Notes: generated by a model not told the origin, from the letters alone. Shown: positions 9,252-21,874, counted from the first letter of the stretch. The stretch: DNA of 64,000 nt from Mycobacterium lepraemurium (GCA_002291465.1 CP021238.1:1054001-1118000); one strand, 5' to 3'. Numbers and translations: made by a program.

Positions 9252-9504
9252 CCTAGGCAGCAGGTATTTACGAGTGCGTCAACTAGGACAGCCGTATGAC
9301 TGCTAACCTCTGTGGTGGGCTAAAGGTCTCGAGCGACGCGAATCCGTGTTCGCTCCGATCCCCTAAAAGAACCGAGGTACTTGTGCCCTGCTCGAGCAAC
9401 GGCGTCGTCAACGCGACGGCCGGCGCCACGGCCCGCGGCGCCGGGCCCGGCAGGAACGCGTGCCTCATCACCGCCCCCACGGGGGAGCCGAGCTTTCGAA
9501 CACG
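9252..9504 (+). other. Intergenic region ahead of the tandem TetR genes
   Basis: About 250 bp between the lipoprotein remnant and the first TetR gene. It contains an open stretch (9296-9508) with no recognisable product. TetR-family regulators of the ScbR type usually control nearby promoters, so operators may lie here, but no convincing palindrome was seen. Confidence 0.35.
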
Positions 9505-10183
9505 ATGACCACCCATTCGACCGACGGACGAGCGGATGCGACCCGGCAACAGATCCTGCGGGCCGCATCGCACCAGTTCGCCCGGCGGCCCTACCACGAC
9601 GTCGGTCTCGACGACATCCTCGCCGAGGCCGAGCTCACCAAGGGCGCGATGTACTTCCACTTCAAGTCGAAGCACGCGCTGGCAGTCGCGATCATCGAGA
9701 GCCAGACCGCCAGCGGCGCCGTTGCCGTGCAGGACCTGCTGACCCGCGGGCTCTCCGGCCTGGAGACGCTGATCGACTTCTCCTATCTGATCGCCGTCAA
9801 GGACAATCAAGACGGACCTGGTCCGGTCCGGGCTCAACCTGATGGAGTCGGTCGGGCTGTCCGACGGGTTGCAGGAGAAGCTGTTCGACCGGTGGATCAA
9901 GGCCCTGGCCCGGGTGGCCGAGCAGGCCAAGGGCGAGGGCGACATCAACGAGCACTGCGATCCGCAGGACATCGGCCGGTTGATGGTGTCGCTGCACACG
10001 GGGCTGCGCAAGACCAGCAACCTGGACGACCCGGAACGATTCCTGCGTGATCTGGAGAAGTGCTGGTCGCTGCTGCTCACCGGGATCCTGCAGCCGGACC
10101 GCATCGAGTACTTCCAACAGTTCCTGCGCAGGCGTGCTGCCCTCGCGATCAACACCAGTGCAACCGATGATGACGAGTCCTAG
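9505..10183 (+). pseudogene. TetR/ScbR-type regulator, single frameshift
   Basis: Reconstructed protein ~225 residues. The DNA-binding domain is complete (TRQQILRAASHQFARRPYHD ... KGAMYFHFKSKHALA), matching the gamma-butyrolactone-receptor (ScbR/ArpA-like) branch of TetR proteins. At about 9804 an extra A in GGACAATCAAG shifts the frame; the remaining ~115 residues, including EKLFDRWIKALARVAEQAKG, continue in the next frame. The span is 1 base over a multiple of three, which agrees with a one-base insertion. The neighbour at 10240 is an intact paralogue. The first frame alone would give the DNA-binding domain plus a foreign tail. Confidence 0.8.
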
Positions 10184-10239
10184 CGGCCGGGCCGACGCGC
10201 GGTCCGCGCATCCGACGAGCCTGCGGGGGTGCGGGGGCG

Positions 10240-10935
10240 ATGGCCCGCCAAGTTCGGTCTGAGGCCACCCGGCAGAAGATCCTGGACTCGGCGATCGAAG
10301 TCTTCGGCGAGGTCGGTTATGCCGCGGCCGGGTGGAGCACCATCATCGAGCGGACCGGCATGACCAAGGGCGCCCTGTATCACCACTTCGATTCCAAAGA
10401 ATCGTTGGCGTCCAACATCATCGAGGAGGGCCCCGACCGGCTGCTCAGTGCGTTCCGCAACGTGTGCGGGTCGTCGTCGCCGGGGCTGGAAAACCTGGTG
10501 CACGGCACCTTCACCATCGTCGAGGTTTTGCGGTCGGACAAAATGGTGCGCGCCGCAGCGCAATTGGCCACCGCGCTAAGTGGATTCAACGGTGCGGCCT
10601 CGCTCTTCTACGCGAATTTTGTGCTGGAAACGGCGCAGGAGGCGCGGCGGGCGATCAAGGAAGGCGACCTGCGCGACGACATCGACCCCGACGTGCTGAG
10701 AGCGTCGCTAATGGGCCCCATATTCGGGGCCCGGTTGATAGCGAGCACCATTTCCGGTCACGGCCGAATCGGTGACATCATCGGCGACCCCACCGCGCGG
10801 TTGCACCAGATCTGGAGCCTGCTGCTGCCCGGCATCGTCTCGCAGGCATCGCTGCCGTATTTCGAGCAATTCCTGCGCCGCGAGGGAATGCGCCACGCCA
10901 CGGCCAACCCCGCCGCGGAACCGGAAGGCGAATAG
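10240..10935 (+). CDS. TetR-family regulator, ScbR/gamma-butyrolactone-receptor type
   Basis: 231 residues, intact. The N-terminal helix-turn-helix reads TRQKILDSAIEVFGEVGYAA ... TGMTKGALYHHFDSKESLA, close to ScbR/CprB of Streptomyces, which bind small signalling molecules in the all-helical C-terminal domain. The tail ends FEQFLRREGMRHA; the upstream paralogue ends in the same style (FQQFLRRRAAL), so the pair arose by duplication. The ligand is unknown, and mycobacteria are not known to make gamma-butyrolactones. It probably represses itself and neighbouring genes, which include the Rv1006-like surface protein downstream. Confidence 0.82.
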   Translation: MARQVRSEATRQKILDSAIEVFGEVGYAAAGWSTIIERTGMTKGALYHHFDSKESLASNIIEEGPDRLLSAFRNVCGSSSPGLENLVHGTFTIVEVLRSDKMVRAAAQLATALSGFNGAASLFYANFVLETAQEARRAIKEGDLRDDIDPDVLRASLMGPIFGARLIASTISGHGRIGDIIGDPTARLHQIWSLLLPGIVSQASLPYFEQFLRREGMRHATANPAAEPEGE

Positions 10936-11017
10936 CCTTTGGCGAGAGCCGTTGCCCGGGTGCCGCTTCGGTCGTCACGATCGCATTTCCGTTATTGGGG
11001 TTGAAGCGCTTTCAACA

Positions 11018-12720
11018 ATGCATACTGTTCCGGTGAAGTTGCGGAAATCCCTCGGCCAGGTAATCGCACTGGCCGGTGTCGTCGGATTCTTGGTGAACAG
11101 TGTCCCGGAATCCTGGGCCGCGCCCGCCGATCCGAGCGCCTCCTCGGACTCGACGGTGAGCACGACCACCACCACGATGACACTGTCGATGCCCGACCTC
11201 GGGTCGTCGTCCACCCTGGAGTTCTGGGGGCTGACCAGCATCCAGCAGTTGTCGCTGCCGGTGCTGCACGGGCTGACCATCTATCTGCCGCAATCGCCGT
11301 CGACGGCGGAGTCCGACACGGCGATTCAGCTGGCCATCGCCGCGCACTACGGCAAGCAGACTCCCGACATCGTGGTGGTCCCATTGCAGGAAGGGCAGGC
11401 GGCTCCGCCGGCGCCACCGCAATCGCTAGAACGCCAGGTCGTCATCAAAGAGGGCCCGGACAACGGGCTTTCGTTGCAGGGCTCCGCCGGGGTGCCGTGG
11501 TTGCTGGTCTCGGGGCCGCTGAACCGCACCGGCGAATCCGACACCGCCCTGCTGTTCAGCGACCTGTCGGATATGGCCCTGGCGTCCAAGGTCGCGGTGG
11601 AATCACCCAAGCCCAAGCCCAAGCCCCAATTGCCTTCGGACAGCGCCACATTGCGCGAACTGGGCCAGTCGGTCGTCAACGCGATGTCGCTGCAGCCCCG
11701 GATCTTGATCGGGCTGGACCAGACCCGCTTCGGCAGATCCGTGCATTCGGTGCGGGTGCATCTGCAGGGTTCGTACACGCCGACGCCGAGCAACATCGCC
11801 GGCCAGATCGCCGTCACGGTCGGCCGGGAGACCATCGACCACTGGCCGACCGACGGCCACGGCACCATCGGCCGCTGGGTCGACGTGCCCGATCGGCTGC
11901 TGCAGCGCTACACCAGCCTGGATCTGATTCTCGACGTCGCGAGCAACGTCGGGCATTGCGGAGACTTCTACACCGCCGGCCCCGGCAACCAACTGCTTAC
12001 GCTGAACATCAACGGCGACAGTGTCATCCAGAGCAGCCCGGCCGCGCCGCCCGTGCCGGACGGGTTCCAGTCGATGCCCCAATCGCTGTTGCCCCGCCTG
12101 CAGGTCGGCATCGCCGAGCACTCGTTCGTCGACACGGTGCGCGCGCTCGATCTCCTGGTGGGCCTGCAGCGGATCAGCGCGATACTGATCGACACCACCG
12201 TCACCACCGTCAAACAAGCGATCGACTCGTCGAATCCGGCGCTGCTGATCTCGGCCGACGGGTGGAACCAGTCCGACGTGACGCTGCCGGTGGCCGCCGG
12301 GCCCAGCGGCCCGATCACCGTCAACGCCGTCAACTCCGGCGACAAGCCCACCAAGCTCACCTTGGACCCGGTGCTGTGATTCGCTTCTCTGCAAACGGTT
12401 TCCACCACGCCAGTTCGCTGCTGATCGCGACGTCCAACGGCGCGGCCGGACAGCTCGACGAGCTGATCCGGTGGCTCAAGAGCGACACCGACAAGCACTG
12501 GCAGCGGCTCAACGGCGTTGCGGTGGTGTCAGTGCCCGGACAGGATCCGGTCACCGTCGACCATCCGCCGCTGGCCGTTGGTGCGCCCGCCGCGGGCGCC
12601 GGGCATCACTCCGATCTGGACTGGCTGTGGTGGTTCGGCGCGGGCTGGCTGGCGGTGGCCGTCGTCGGCGCCGGGGTGATCCTGTGGCGGGTGCGACGCG
12701 AATCATGGCGGCGCCGCTAG
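11018..12720 (+). pseudogene. BcsB-like surface protein (Rv1006 equivalent), split by a frameshift
   Basis: ATG 11018 starts a signal peptide (VIALAGVVGFLVNSVPESWA) and an extracytoplasmic region to TGA 12379. From 12376 another frame gives FSANGFHHASSLLIATSN and ends with a membrane anchor around WFGAGWLAVAVVGAGVIL and a basic tail. Joined, the two parts make ~567 residues, the length of M. tuberculosis Rv1006, so this is one gene broken by a -1/+2 shift near 12378. Repeated beta-rich stretches such as RFGRSVHSVRVHLQGSYTP and LNINGDSVI resemble BcsB, the periplasmic partner of cellulose synthase; that similarity is my judgement. Two separate overlapping genes are the alternative, but the C-terminal part alone would lack a signal. 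Confidence 0.7.
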
Positions 12721-12742
12721 GGTTTCGGCCCCGAGGGCACGC

Positions 12743-13750
12743 GTGAGAGCCATCGCGACGCGCGCGACCGTCAAGAATGCGGCGGCCGGATTGCTGTGCG
12801 CCGCCGGGGTCGACGCGCTGGCCCGGCGGCACCGCCGCGACGCACTCGCCATCCTGATGTTCCACGGGGTGGAAGACCGACCGCCGTCGCCGCCTTGTTG
12901 GCACGTGTCGGGCGCCGCGCTGTTTCGCCGCCAATTGCGCTACGTGCGCGCGTATTTCAACGTGCTCGCCCTCGAGGACGCCCTGGACCGGCTGGCCGGC
13001 GGGACGCTGCTGCCGCGGGCCCTGGCGATCACCTTCGACGACGGCACCCGAAACCTGGCGACCCACGATGCCGGTGCTGCGCGAGCTGGAACTGCCCGCG
13101 GCGGTGTTCTTGGCGACCGGCCCGATCGGCACCGACAGAACGCTGTGGCCCGACCGGCTCTGGCTGGCCATCGCCCGCGGCCCGGAACTCGAAATCGACT
13201 TGACGGCATGGGTATTGGGAATCCGCCCGCTGAAAAGCAACACCGACCGCGGCGCGGCCTATACGGTGGTAGTCGAGAAACTGAAAAACCTGCCCGCCCC
13301 GCAGCGCATCGCGGCGCTGGACGAGATCCTCTGCGCGCTCGGCCATCACGGCGACGGCGGGCCGTTCCTGATGCTCAGCTGGGAGCAAGCCCGCCAACTG
13401 GCCGCGGACCCGCTGGTGATGCTGTATCCGCACACGGTGACCCACCCGATCCTGGCCCGTTGCGACGACGCCAAACTGCACCGGGAGATCACCGAGTCAT
13501 GCACCGCTATCGAGCGTGAGACAGGCTCGCCGCCAACGGTTTTCTTCTACCCCAACGGCCGGTTGCAGGATTTCGACGAGCGGACCAAGGACGTGTTGCG
13601 GGCCCGCGGGGTGCGCTGGGCACTGCCCACCGCACCGGGATTCGCCGACCGGTGCTGCGACCCGCTGGCGCTACCGCGGTTGGCGGTGGCGGCGACGCGT
13701 CGTTGAACTACTTCAAGCTGCTGGTCTCCGGCGGACTGCCGCGCCGTTAG
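12743..13750 (+). pseudogene. Polysaccharide deacetylase (NodB-like), two frameshifts
   Basis: GTG 12743 follows the BcsB-like gene by 22 bp, suggesting an operon. The N-terminal part has the deacetylase signatures ILMFHGVEDR and LAITFDDGTRN (metal-binding aspartates). The frame changes near 13067, after which PVLRELELPAAVFLATGPIG continues the fold; HTVTHPILARC and SPPTVFFYPNGR follow. It changes again near 13685 to reach SLNYFKLLVSGGLPRR and TAG 13748. The shifts cancel (1008 bases in total). The enzyme would have removed acetyl groups from a surface polysaccharide. Truncation after the first motif leaves no plausible activity. Confidence 0.78.
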
Positions 13751-14148
13751 CGCGCCTCTTCCCAAAGCTGTTCGGTCAGGTCCTGGAACGCGGCCAGGGC
13801 GAACTGGTCGTCGGCGCGCATCACCGCCGACTTGCTCATCATCGCGCGAACCACCGACCCGTCCCGGTGCGCCAGTTCGACCACCATGTTCGCCAGCGCA
13901 TGCACCGTCGCCAACAGCGACTCCGACGCCGGTGCGTGATGGAAGATCTGCTCGAAGCGCAGCGCCAGTGCCTCCTGGGGCTGGTAGCCCAGCATGTCGG
14001 CAAATGCGGTGTTGGCCTACAAGATACTGCCGTCACCCGCGATGGCCAACACGGGAACCGGGATGCGCTCCAGCACGACCAGTGCGGGCAGCTCCCTGAG
14101 GGTGGTCATCGGCGATTGGCTGTGTTGCCGGTTCTGGCGTCGTTCCAC
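13747..14148 (-). pseudogene. Small PAS-domain protein, nonsense mutation
   Basis: A single PAS domain of ~130 residues, reading LVVLERIPVPVLAIAGDGSI then LYANTAFADMLGY and LAHRDGSVVRAMMSKSAVM. The codon expected to be Tyr in LYAN is TAG (14017-14019), an in-frame stop with no frameshift. Start is GTG 14148 or ATG 14109. Restart at the downstream ATG 13995 would give 82 residues lacking the first strands of the fold. Convergent with the deacetylase; the two stop codons overlap. Confidence 0.72.
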
Positions 14149-14203
14149 GAGCCGATTATGGTCTATGGCACAGGTTGGGTTGGAGGCTTTCGTCCAACGC
14201 CGC

Positions 14204-15763
14204 TCAATCGACTTTCTCCGACTCCGCCTGGTAGCGGGGAAACACGCCGGTCGGAGGCGGCAGCACCGTACCCGGAGCCAGCCGCGCGCCCAGCGCGTCG
14301 AACGCCCGCCGATCTTGGCCCTGCCCCAGCAGATCCAGCAGCTTGCCGGCCGATTCGGGCATGACGGGCTGTACCAGCAGCGCGGCGATGCGGACCACCT
14401 CGCAGGTGACGTACAAGACGGTGCGGAACCGGGTCTGATCCGCCTCGGACTCGCTCTTGCGCAACATCCACGGCTGTTGCGCCGAGAAGTACTTGTTGGC
14501 CTCGCCGAGCATCAGCCAGATCGCTTCCAGGCCCAGGTGCATCGCCTGCGAGTCGAAACTGGCGCGCACCCGCGGCAACAAACCGTCAGCCGTCTGCAGC
14601 AGTTCACGGTCGTCGCCGGTGAAGTCACCGGGTTCGGGCACCACCGAGTGCAGGTTCTTGGCGATCATCGACAACGAGCGTTGCGCCAGGTTGCCCAGCT
14701 CGTTGGCCAGATCGGTGTTGATCCGGGTGATGATCGCGTCCTCGGTGTAGCTGCCGTCCTGGCCGAACGGCACCTCGCGCAGCAGGAAGTAGCGCAGTTG
14801 GTCGACGCCGAAGGTGTCCACCAGCGTGATCGGGTCGACGATGTTGCCCACCGACTTGCTCATCTTCTCGCCGCGGTTGAGCAGAAACCCGTGCGCGAAA
14901 ACCCTTCGGGGCGGCTCGATTCCGGCCGACATGAGAAACGCCGGCCAGTACACGGTGTGGAACCGGATGATGTCCTTGCCGATCATGTGCAGGTCGGCCG
15001 GCCAGTACCGGCGGAACATCTCCGATTCGGTGTCCGGGTATCCCACCCCGGTCAGGTAGCTGGTGAGCGCGTCGACCCAGACGTACATGACGTGATCGGG
15101 ATGATCGGGCACCTTGACGCCCCAGTCGAACGAGGTGCGCGAGATGGACAGGTCGCGCAGGCCGCCGGAGACGAAGCTGACCACCTCGTTGCGCCGCACC
15201 TCGGGGGCGATGAAATCCGGGTTCGTCTCGTAGTGGGCCAGCAGCTTGTCGGTGTAGGCCGACAGCCGGAAGAAATACGTTTGCTCCTCGGTCCAGGTCA
15301 GCGGGGCGCCGGTTTCGGCGGCCACCCGCGTCCCGTCGTCGAGCACCTTGGTCTCCGATTCGACGCAGAACCGCTCGTCGCGCACCGAATACCAACCGGA
15401 ATAGCTGTCCAGGTAGATGTCGCCGGCCGCCTGCATCCGCCGCCAGATCGTCTTGGACGCTTCGTGGTGCTCGGGGTCGGTGGTGCGGATGAAGCGGTCG
15501 AAGGAGATGTTCAACCGCTCCTGCAGCCGCTGGAACACATCGGAATTGCGCCGGGCCAGCTCGGCCGTGCCGATGCCCTCGGCCGCCGCAGTCTCGACCA
15601 TCTTGAGGCCGTGCTCGTCGGTGCCGGTCAGGAATCGCACGTCGAAGCCGTCGAGCCGCTTGAACCGGGCGATGGCATCGGTGGCGATGTACTCGTAGGC
15701 ATGCCCGACGTGCGGGTCGCCGTTGGGGTACGTGATCGCGGTGGTGACGTAGAAGGGCCTCAT
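14204..15763 (-). CDS. metG: Methionyl-tRNA synthetase
   Basis: 519 residues, intact, equal in size to M. tuberculosis MetS (Rv1007c). It charges tRNA-Met. The HIGH-type signature is [12 protein letters not shown] near residue 20, the KMSKS loop is KMSKSVGN near residue 300, and [11 protein letters not shown] is also typical. The C-terminus is short and lacks the EMAP-like dimerisation domain, as in other mycobacteria. Only 25 bp separate its ATG from the GTG of the divergent tatD, so the two promoters overlap each other's coding region or leader. Confidence 0.96.
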   Translation of the reverse strand: MRPFYVTTAITYPNGDPHVGHAYEYIATDAIARFKRLDGFDVRFLTGTDEHGLKMVETAAAEGIGTAELARRNSDVFQRLQERLNISFDRFIRTTDPEHHEASKTIWRRMQAAGDIYLDSYSGWYSVRDERFCVESETKVLDDGTRVAAETGAPLTWTEEQTYFFRLSAYTDKLLAHYETNPDFIAPEVRRNEVVSFVSGGLRDLSISRTSFDWGVKVPDHPDHVMYVWVDALTSYLTGVGYPDTESEMFRRYWPADLHMIGKDIIRFHTVYWPAFLMSAGIEPPRRVFAHGFLLNRGEKMSKSVGNIVDPITLVDTFGVDQLRYFLLREVPFGQDGSYTEDAIITRINTDLANELGNLAQRSLSMIAKNLHSVVPEPGDFTGDDRELLQTADGLLPRVRASFDSQAMHLGLEAIWLMLGEANKYFSAQQPWMLRKSESEADQTRFRTVLYVTCEVVRIAALLVQPVMPESAGKLLDLLGQGQDRRAFDALGARLAPGTVLPPPTGVFPRYQAESEKVD

Positions 15764-15788
15764 CGAGAGTCCACCTTATTGTGTGTGC

Positions 15789-16639
15789 GTGAGCTCCAAC
15801 CGACGAGAACGACAAGCCCCGCCCGCCCCGGAGCCGCTGGCGCCCCTCATCGACGCCCACACCCACCTCGACGCCTGCGCCGCCGGACCGGAGACGGGAG
15901 CCGCCGACGTGCGGGCCATCGTGGACCGCGCCGCGGCGGTGGGGGTGTAGGCGGTGGTCACCGTCGCCGACGATCTGGACTCGGCGCGCTGGGTCACCCG
16001 CGCGGCGGAGTGGGATCCGCGGGTGTACGCGGCCACGGCGCTGCATCCCACCCGCGCCGACGCGCTGGACGACGCGGCCCGCGCCGAGATCGAGCGGCTG
16101 GTGGCCCACCCCCGGGCGGTGGCGGTCGGGGAGACCGGCATGGACCTGTACTGGCCGGGGCGGCTGGACGGCTGCGCCGAGCCGGCCGTGCAGCGCGAGG
16201 CCTTCGCCTGGCATATCGATCTGGCCAAACGGTGCGGGAAACCGCTGATGATCCACAACCGGGAGGCCGACGCCGAGGTGCTCGACGTGCTGGCCGCCGA
16301 GGGCGCCCCCGACGTGGTGATCTTCCACTGCTTCTCGTCGGGTACGGCCATGGCCCGCCGCTGCGTGGGCGCCGGTTGGCTGCTGAGCCTGTCCGGCACC
16401 GTGAGCTTCCGCAACGCGCGCCCTGCGCGAAGCCGTGCCGTTGATACCGCCCGGGCAGGCAGCTGCTGGTGGAAACGGATGCGCCGTTTTTGACCCCGCA
16501 CCCGCACCGGGGGACGGCCAATGAGCCCTATTGCCTTCCCTATACTGTTCGGGCGATCGCCGAACTGGTGGATCGCCGCCCCGAAGAGCTGGCTGCGGTG
16601 ACGAAGGGCAATGCTCGGCGGGTGTACGGACTGGCCTGA
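15789..16639 (+). pseudogene. tatD: TatD-family metal-dependent nuclease, nonsense plus two frameshifts
   Basis: GTG 15789 opens the frame; metal ligands are visible in LIDAHTHLDAC, VGETGMDLYW and MIHNREAD, with FHCFSSG further on. An in-frame TAG at 15948-15950 stops it after 53 codons. Near 16425 one base is gained, giving the frame of ALREAVPL. Near 16455 a duplicated CAGG-like unit (GGGCAGGCAGCTG) shifts it again to the frame of QLLVETDAPFLTPHPHRG, ending TGA 16637. Three independent lesions make error unlikely. TatD enzymes are 3'-5' exonucleases in DNA repair and RNA turnover. Position matches Rv1008. Confidence 0.88.
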
Positions 16640-18852
<2,213 letters not shown>

Positions 18853-18923
18853 TCGCAGGACGCTCCAGGTTGCGATGCGTGTGCAAGGCGGCCGGCAGCG
18901 ATAGTCTGCTGCGGTGGGTAACG

Positions 18924-19874
18924 ATGTCTGACGGCAACACCGCCGCGGCTTGGGTGCCCATCGGGTCGGTTACCGTCCGGGTGCCCGGAAAAGTCAACCT
19001 CTACCTGGCCGTCGGCGATCGCCGTGAGGACGGCTGCCACGAGCTGGCCACGATTTTTCAGGCCGTCTCGCTGCTCGACGAGGTGACCGTGCGCAACGCC
19101 GACGTGCTCTCGCTCGACATCGTCGGCGAGGGCGCCGACAAACTGCCCACCGACGAACGCAACCTGGCCTGGCAGGCCGCCGAGCTGATGGCCGAACACG
19201 TCGGCCGGGTGCCGGACGTGTCGATCATGATCGACAAGTCCATCCCGGTGGCCGGCGGGATGGCCGGCGGCAGCGCCGACGCGGCGGCGGTGCTGGTCGC
19301 GATGAACTCGCTGTGGGAGCTCAACGTGCCCCGCCGCGATCTGCGCATGCTCGCCGCGCGGCTGGGCAGCGACGTGCCGTTTGCGTTGCACGGCGGCACC
19401 GCGCTGGGCAGCGGCCGCGGCGAGGCGCTGGCGACGGTATTGTCCCGCAACACCTTTCACTGGGTGTTGGCGTTCGCCGACGGCGAGCTGCTGACCCGCA
19501 AGGTGTTCGCCGAGCTGGACCGGCTGCGGCGCGCGGGCGCTCCGCCGCGGCTGCCCGGGCCGGGCCCGGTGCTGGCCGCGCTGGCCGCCGGCGACGCCGA
19601 CCAGTTGGCGCCGCTGTTGGGCAATGAAATGCAGGCCGCCGCGGTGAGCCTGAACCCCGGCCTGCGCCGCACCCTGCGCGCCGGCGTACAGGCCGGCGCG
19701 CTGGCGGGTATCGTGTCGGGCTCCGGCCCGACATGTGCCTTCCTGTGCCCGTCGGCGGCCGCGGCGGTGGACGTCGGCACCGAGGTGTCCGGAGTGGGGG
19801 TGTGCCGCACGGTGCGGGTCGCCAGCGGACCGGTGGCCGGTGCGCGCGTGGTCCCGGCACCGACCGAGGTGTGA
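18924..19874 (+). CDS. ispE: 4-diphosphocytidyl-2-C-methyl-D-erythritol kinase IspE
   Basis: 316 residues from ATG 18924; GTG 18954 would give exactly the 306 residues of M. tuberculosis IspE, so the start is unsettled. IspE phosphorylates CDP-methylerythritol in the MEP isoprenoid pathway. It is a GHMP kinase: substrate motif [18 protein letters not shown] loop [15 protein letters not shown], and C-terminal SGSGPTCAF. Intact and essential. A 71-bp gap follows ksgA, larger than the near-overlap typical in this operon. A strong hairpin follows at 19996. Confidence 0.93.
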   Translation: MSDGNTAAAWVPIGSVTVRVPGKVNLYLAVGDRREDGCHELATIFQAVSLLDEVTVRNADVLSLDIVGEGADKLPTDERNLAWQAAELMAEHVGRVPDVSIMIDKSIPVAGGMAGGSADAAAVLVAMNSLWELNVPRRDLRMLAARLGSDVPFALHGGTALGSGRGEALATVLSRNTFHWVLAFADGELLTRKVFAELDRLRRAGAPPRLPGPGPVLAALAAGDADQLAPLLGNEMQAAAVSLNPGLRRTLRAGVQAGALAGIVSGSGPTCAFLCPSAAAAVDVGTEVSGVGVCRTVRVASGPVAGARVVPAPTEV

Positions 19875-19995
19875 CACCCGAGTAGCGCGCGGGTGTGAAA
19901 AGAGCCCCAATTCCGCCATTAGTTTGGCGCTTCCCTAAGAGGAGCTTAAGATAATCCGCGGTGACGGGAAGCGTTGAGCAAGAACACTTAATCTC

Positions 19996-20024
19996 ATCGT
20001 CCGCCGGGCGTTCCGGCGGACGAT
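19996..20024. repeat. 12-bp stem inverted repeat downstream of ispE
   Basis: ATCGTCCGCCGG (19996-20007) and CCGGCGGACGAT (20013-20024) are exact reverse complements around a 5-base loop. No T-run follows (TGATAAG), so it could be a U-less mycobacterial terminator for ispE or an operator. Confidence 0.75.
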
Positions 20025-20031
20025 TGATAAG

Positions 20032-20060
20032 TCGGGCCCGACAAGGTTTTTCGGGCCCGA
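20032..20060. repeat. Paired self-complementary palindromes TCGGGCCCGA
   Basis: TCGGGCCCGA occurs at 20032-20041 and again at 20051-20060 with 9 bases (CAAGGTTTT) between them. Each copy is itself a perfect palindrome, so the pair can be a direct repeat of a dimer-binding site or one hairpin with a 10-bp stem. It starts 8 bp after the preceding hairpin and ~175 bp before pks16. Confidence 0.75.
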
Positions 20061-20235
20061 TTCGCGCTTGCCGGACGACCGGGCGCCGCGTCTTTGCCGT
20101 GGCCGGCGACGCATCACCGATCCGAGACCGAACCGCCGCCGAACTGTGCTTACCCGCCTGCGTCGCAGGGTGGCCCGGCGGGCGGAGCATGAGATTTCGG
20201 GTGCTGGGGCCAGGGCTGGAACCGAGGAGGTTTTC

Positions 20236-21870
20236 GTGAGCAGGTTTACCGAGAAGATGTACCGCAATGCCCGGACCGCGAAGACGGGCATGGTCACCGG
20301 TGAACCCCACAACCCGGTCCGTCATACCTGGGGCGAGGTGCACGAGCGCGCGCGCCGCATCGCCGGCGGCCTGGCCGCCGCGGGCGTCGGGCCGGGTGAC
20401 GCGGTCGGCGTGCTGGCCGGTTTCCCGGTGGAGATCGCCCCGACCGCGCAGGGCCTGTGGATGCGCGGCGCCAGCCTGACCATGCTGCACCAGCCCACCC
20501 CGCGCACCGACCTGGCGGTGTGGGCCGAGGACACCATGAACGTCATCGGCATGATCGAGGCGAAGGCCGTCGTCGTCTCGGAGCCCTTCCTGGTCGCCAT
20601 CCCGGTCCTGCAGGAGAAGGACATCAAGGTCCTCACCGTCGCCGACCTGCTGGCGTCCGACCCGATCGACCCGGTCGACGTCGGCGAGGACGACCTGGCG
20701 CTGATGCAGCTGACGTCCGGCTCCACCGGGTCTCCCAAAGCCGTGCAGATCACCCACCGCAACATCTACTCCAACGCCGAGGCCATGTTCATTGGTGCCC
20801 AGTACGACGTCGACAAGGACGTCATGGTCAGCTGGCTGCCCTGCTTCCACGACATGGGCATGGTCGGCTTCCTGACCATCCCGATGTACTTCGGCGCGGA
20901 GCTGGTCAAGGTCACCCCGATGGACTTCCTGCGGGACACCCTGCTGTGGGCCAAGCTGATCGACAAGTACAAGGGCACCATGACCGCGGCGCCCAACTTC
21001 GCCTACGCGCTGCTGGCCAAGCGGCTGCGCCGGCAGGCCAAGCCCGGCGACTTCGACCTGTCGACGCTGCGCTTCGCGCTGTCCGGCGCCGAGCCTGTCG
21101 AACCCGCCGACGTCGAGGACCTGCTGGATGCGGGCAAGCCGTTCGGGCTCAAGCCGTCGGCGATTCTGCCGGCCTACGGCATGGCCGAAACCACGCTGGC
21201 CGTGTCCTTCTCGGAGTGCAACGCCGGCCTGGTGGTCGACGAGGTGGACGCCGACCTGCTGGCCGCCCTGCGCCGCGCGGTGCCGGCCACCAAGGGCAAC
21301 ACCCGCTGGCTGGCCACACTCGGCCCGCTGCTGCAGGACCTGGAGGCGCGCATCGTCGACGAGAACGGCGACGTGATGCCACCGCGTGGCGTCGGCGTCA
21401 TCGAGCTGCGAGGCGAGTCGGTGACGCCCGGTTACCTCACCATGGGCGGCTTCATCCCGGCCCAAGACGAGAACGGCTGGTATGACACCGGCGACCTCGG
21501 CTACCTGACCGAGGAGGGGCACGTGGTGGTGTGCGGCCGGGTCAAGGACGTCATCATCATGGCCGGCCGCAACATCTATCCCACCGACATCGAGCGGGCC
21601 GCCTGCCGTGTGGAGGGGGTGCGGCCCGGTTGCGCGGTGGCGGTGCGCCTGGACGCCGGCCACTCCCGCGAGACGTTCGCGGTGGCGGTGGAGTCCAACG
21701 CCTTCCAGGACCCGGCCGAGGTGCGTCGCATCGAGCACCAGGTCGCCCGCGAGGTGGTGGCCGAGGTCGACATGCGGCCTCGCAACGTGGTGGTGCTGGG
21801 CCCGGGGACCATCCCCAAGACGCCGTCGGGCAAGTTGCGGCGCTCCAACTCCGTCACCTTGGTGACTTAG
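20236..21870 (+). CDS. pks16: Fatty-acyl adenylate-forming ligase (Pks16/FadD-type)
   Basis: 544 residues from GTG 20236 behind GAGGAGG; same length as M. tuberculosis Pks16 (Rv1013), which despite its name is an ANL-superfamily ligase. P-loop: [18 protein letters not shown]; other core motifs [42 protein letters not shown] and C-terminal lysine motif PSGKLRR. It should activate a fatty acid as an acyl-adenylate and transfer it to CoA or an acyl carrier; which acceptor is not known. Intact. Convergent with pth across a bidirectional terminator. Confidence 0.9.
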   Translation: MSRFTEKMYRNARTAKTGMVTGEPHNPVRHTWGEVHERARRIAGGLAAAGVGPGDAVGVLAGFPVEIAPTAQGLWMRGASLTMLHQPTPRTDLAVWAEDTMNVIGMIEAKAVVVSEPFLVAIPVLQEKDIKVLTVADLLASDPIDPVDVGEDDLALMQLTSGSTGSPKAVQITHRNIYSNAEAMFIGAQYDVDKDVMVSWLPCFHDMGMVGFLTIPMYFGAELVKVTPMDFLRDTLLWAKLIDKYKGTMTAAPNFAYALLAKRLRRQAKPGDFDLSTLRFALSGAEPVEPADVEDLLDAGKPFGLKPSAILPAYGMAETTLAVSFSECNAGLVVDEVDADLLAALRRAVPATKGNTRWLATLGPLLQDLEARIVDENGDVMPPRGVGVIELRGESVTPGYLTMGGFIPAQDENGWYDTGDLGYLTEEGHVVVCGRVKDVIIMAGRNIYPTDIERAACRVEGVRPGCAVAVRLDAGHSRETFAVAVESNAFQDPAEVRRIEHQVAREVVAEVDMRPRNVVVLGPGTIPKTPSGKLRRSNSVTLVT

Positions 21871-21874
21871 TCAG

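Larger units (their letters stand above)
19875..20235. other. Intergenic region between ispE and pks16
   Basis: 361 bp without a supported gene. It contains two strong inverted repeats (listed separately) that may end the ispE transcript or regulate pks16, an AT-richer stretch around 19920-19990 (TAAGAGGAGCTTAAGATAAT), and the pks16 ribosome-binding site GAGGAGG at 20224-20230. Confidence 0.6.

Noticed and set aside
9296..9508. Small gene between the lipoprotein remnant and the TetR genes
   Set aside because: No conserved pattern, no good ribosome-binding site, and it overlaps the TetR start.
12376..12720. A separate membrane protein gene after the Rv1006-like gene
   Set aside because: It lacks a signal or own ribosome-binding site, and adding it restores exactly the Rv1006 length, so it is the displaced C-terminus.
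20236..21870. Polyketide synthase, from the name pks16
   Set aside because: The protein is only an adenylate-forming ligase with no ketosynthase or acyltransferase motif.
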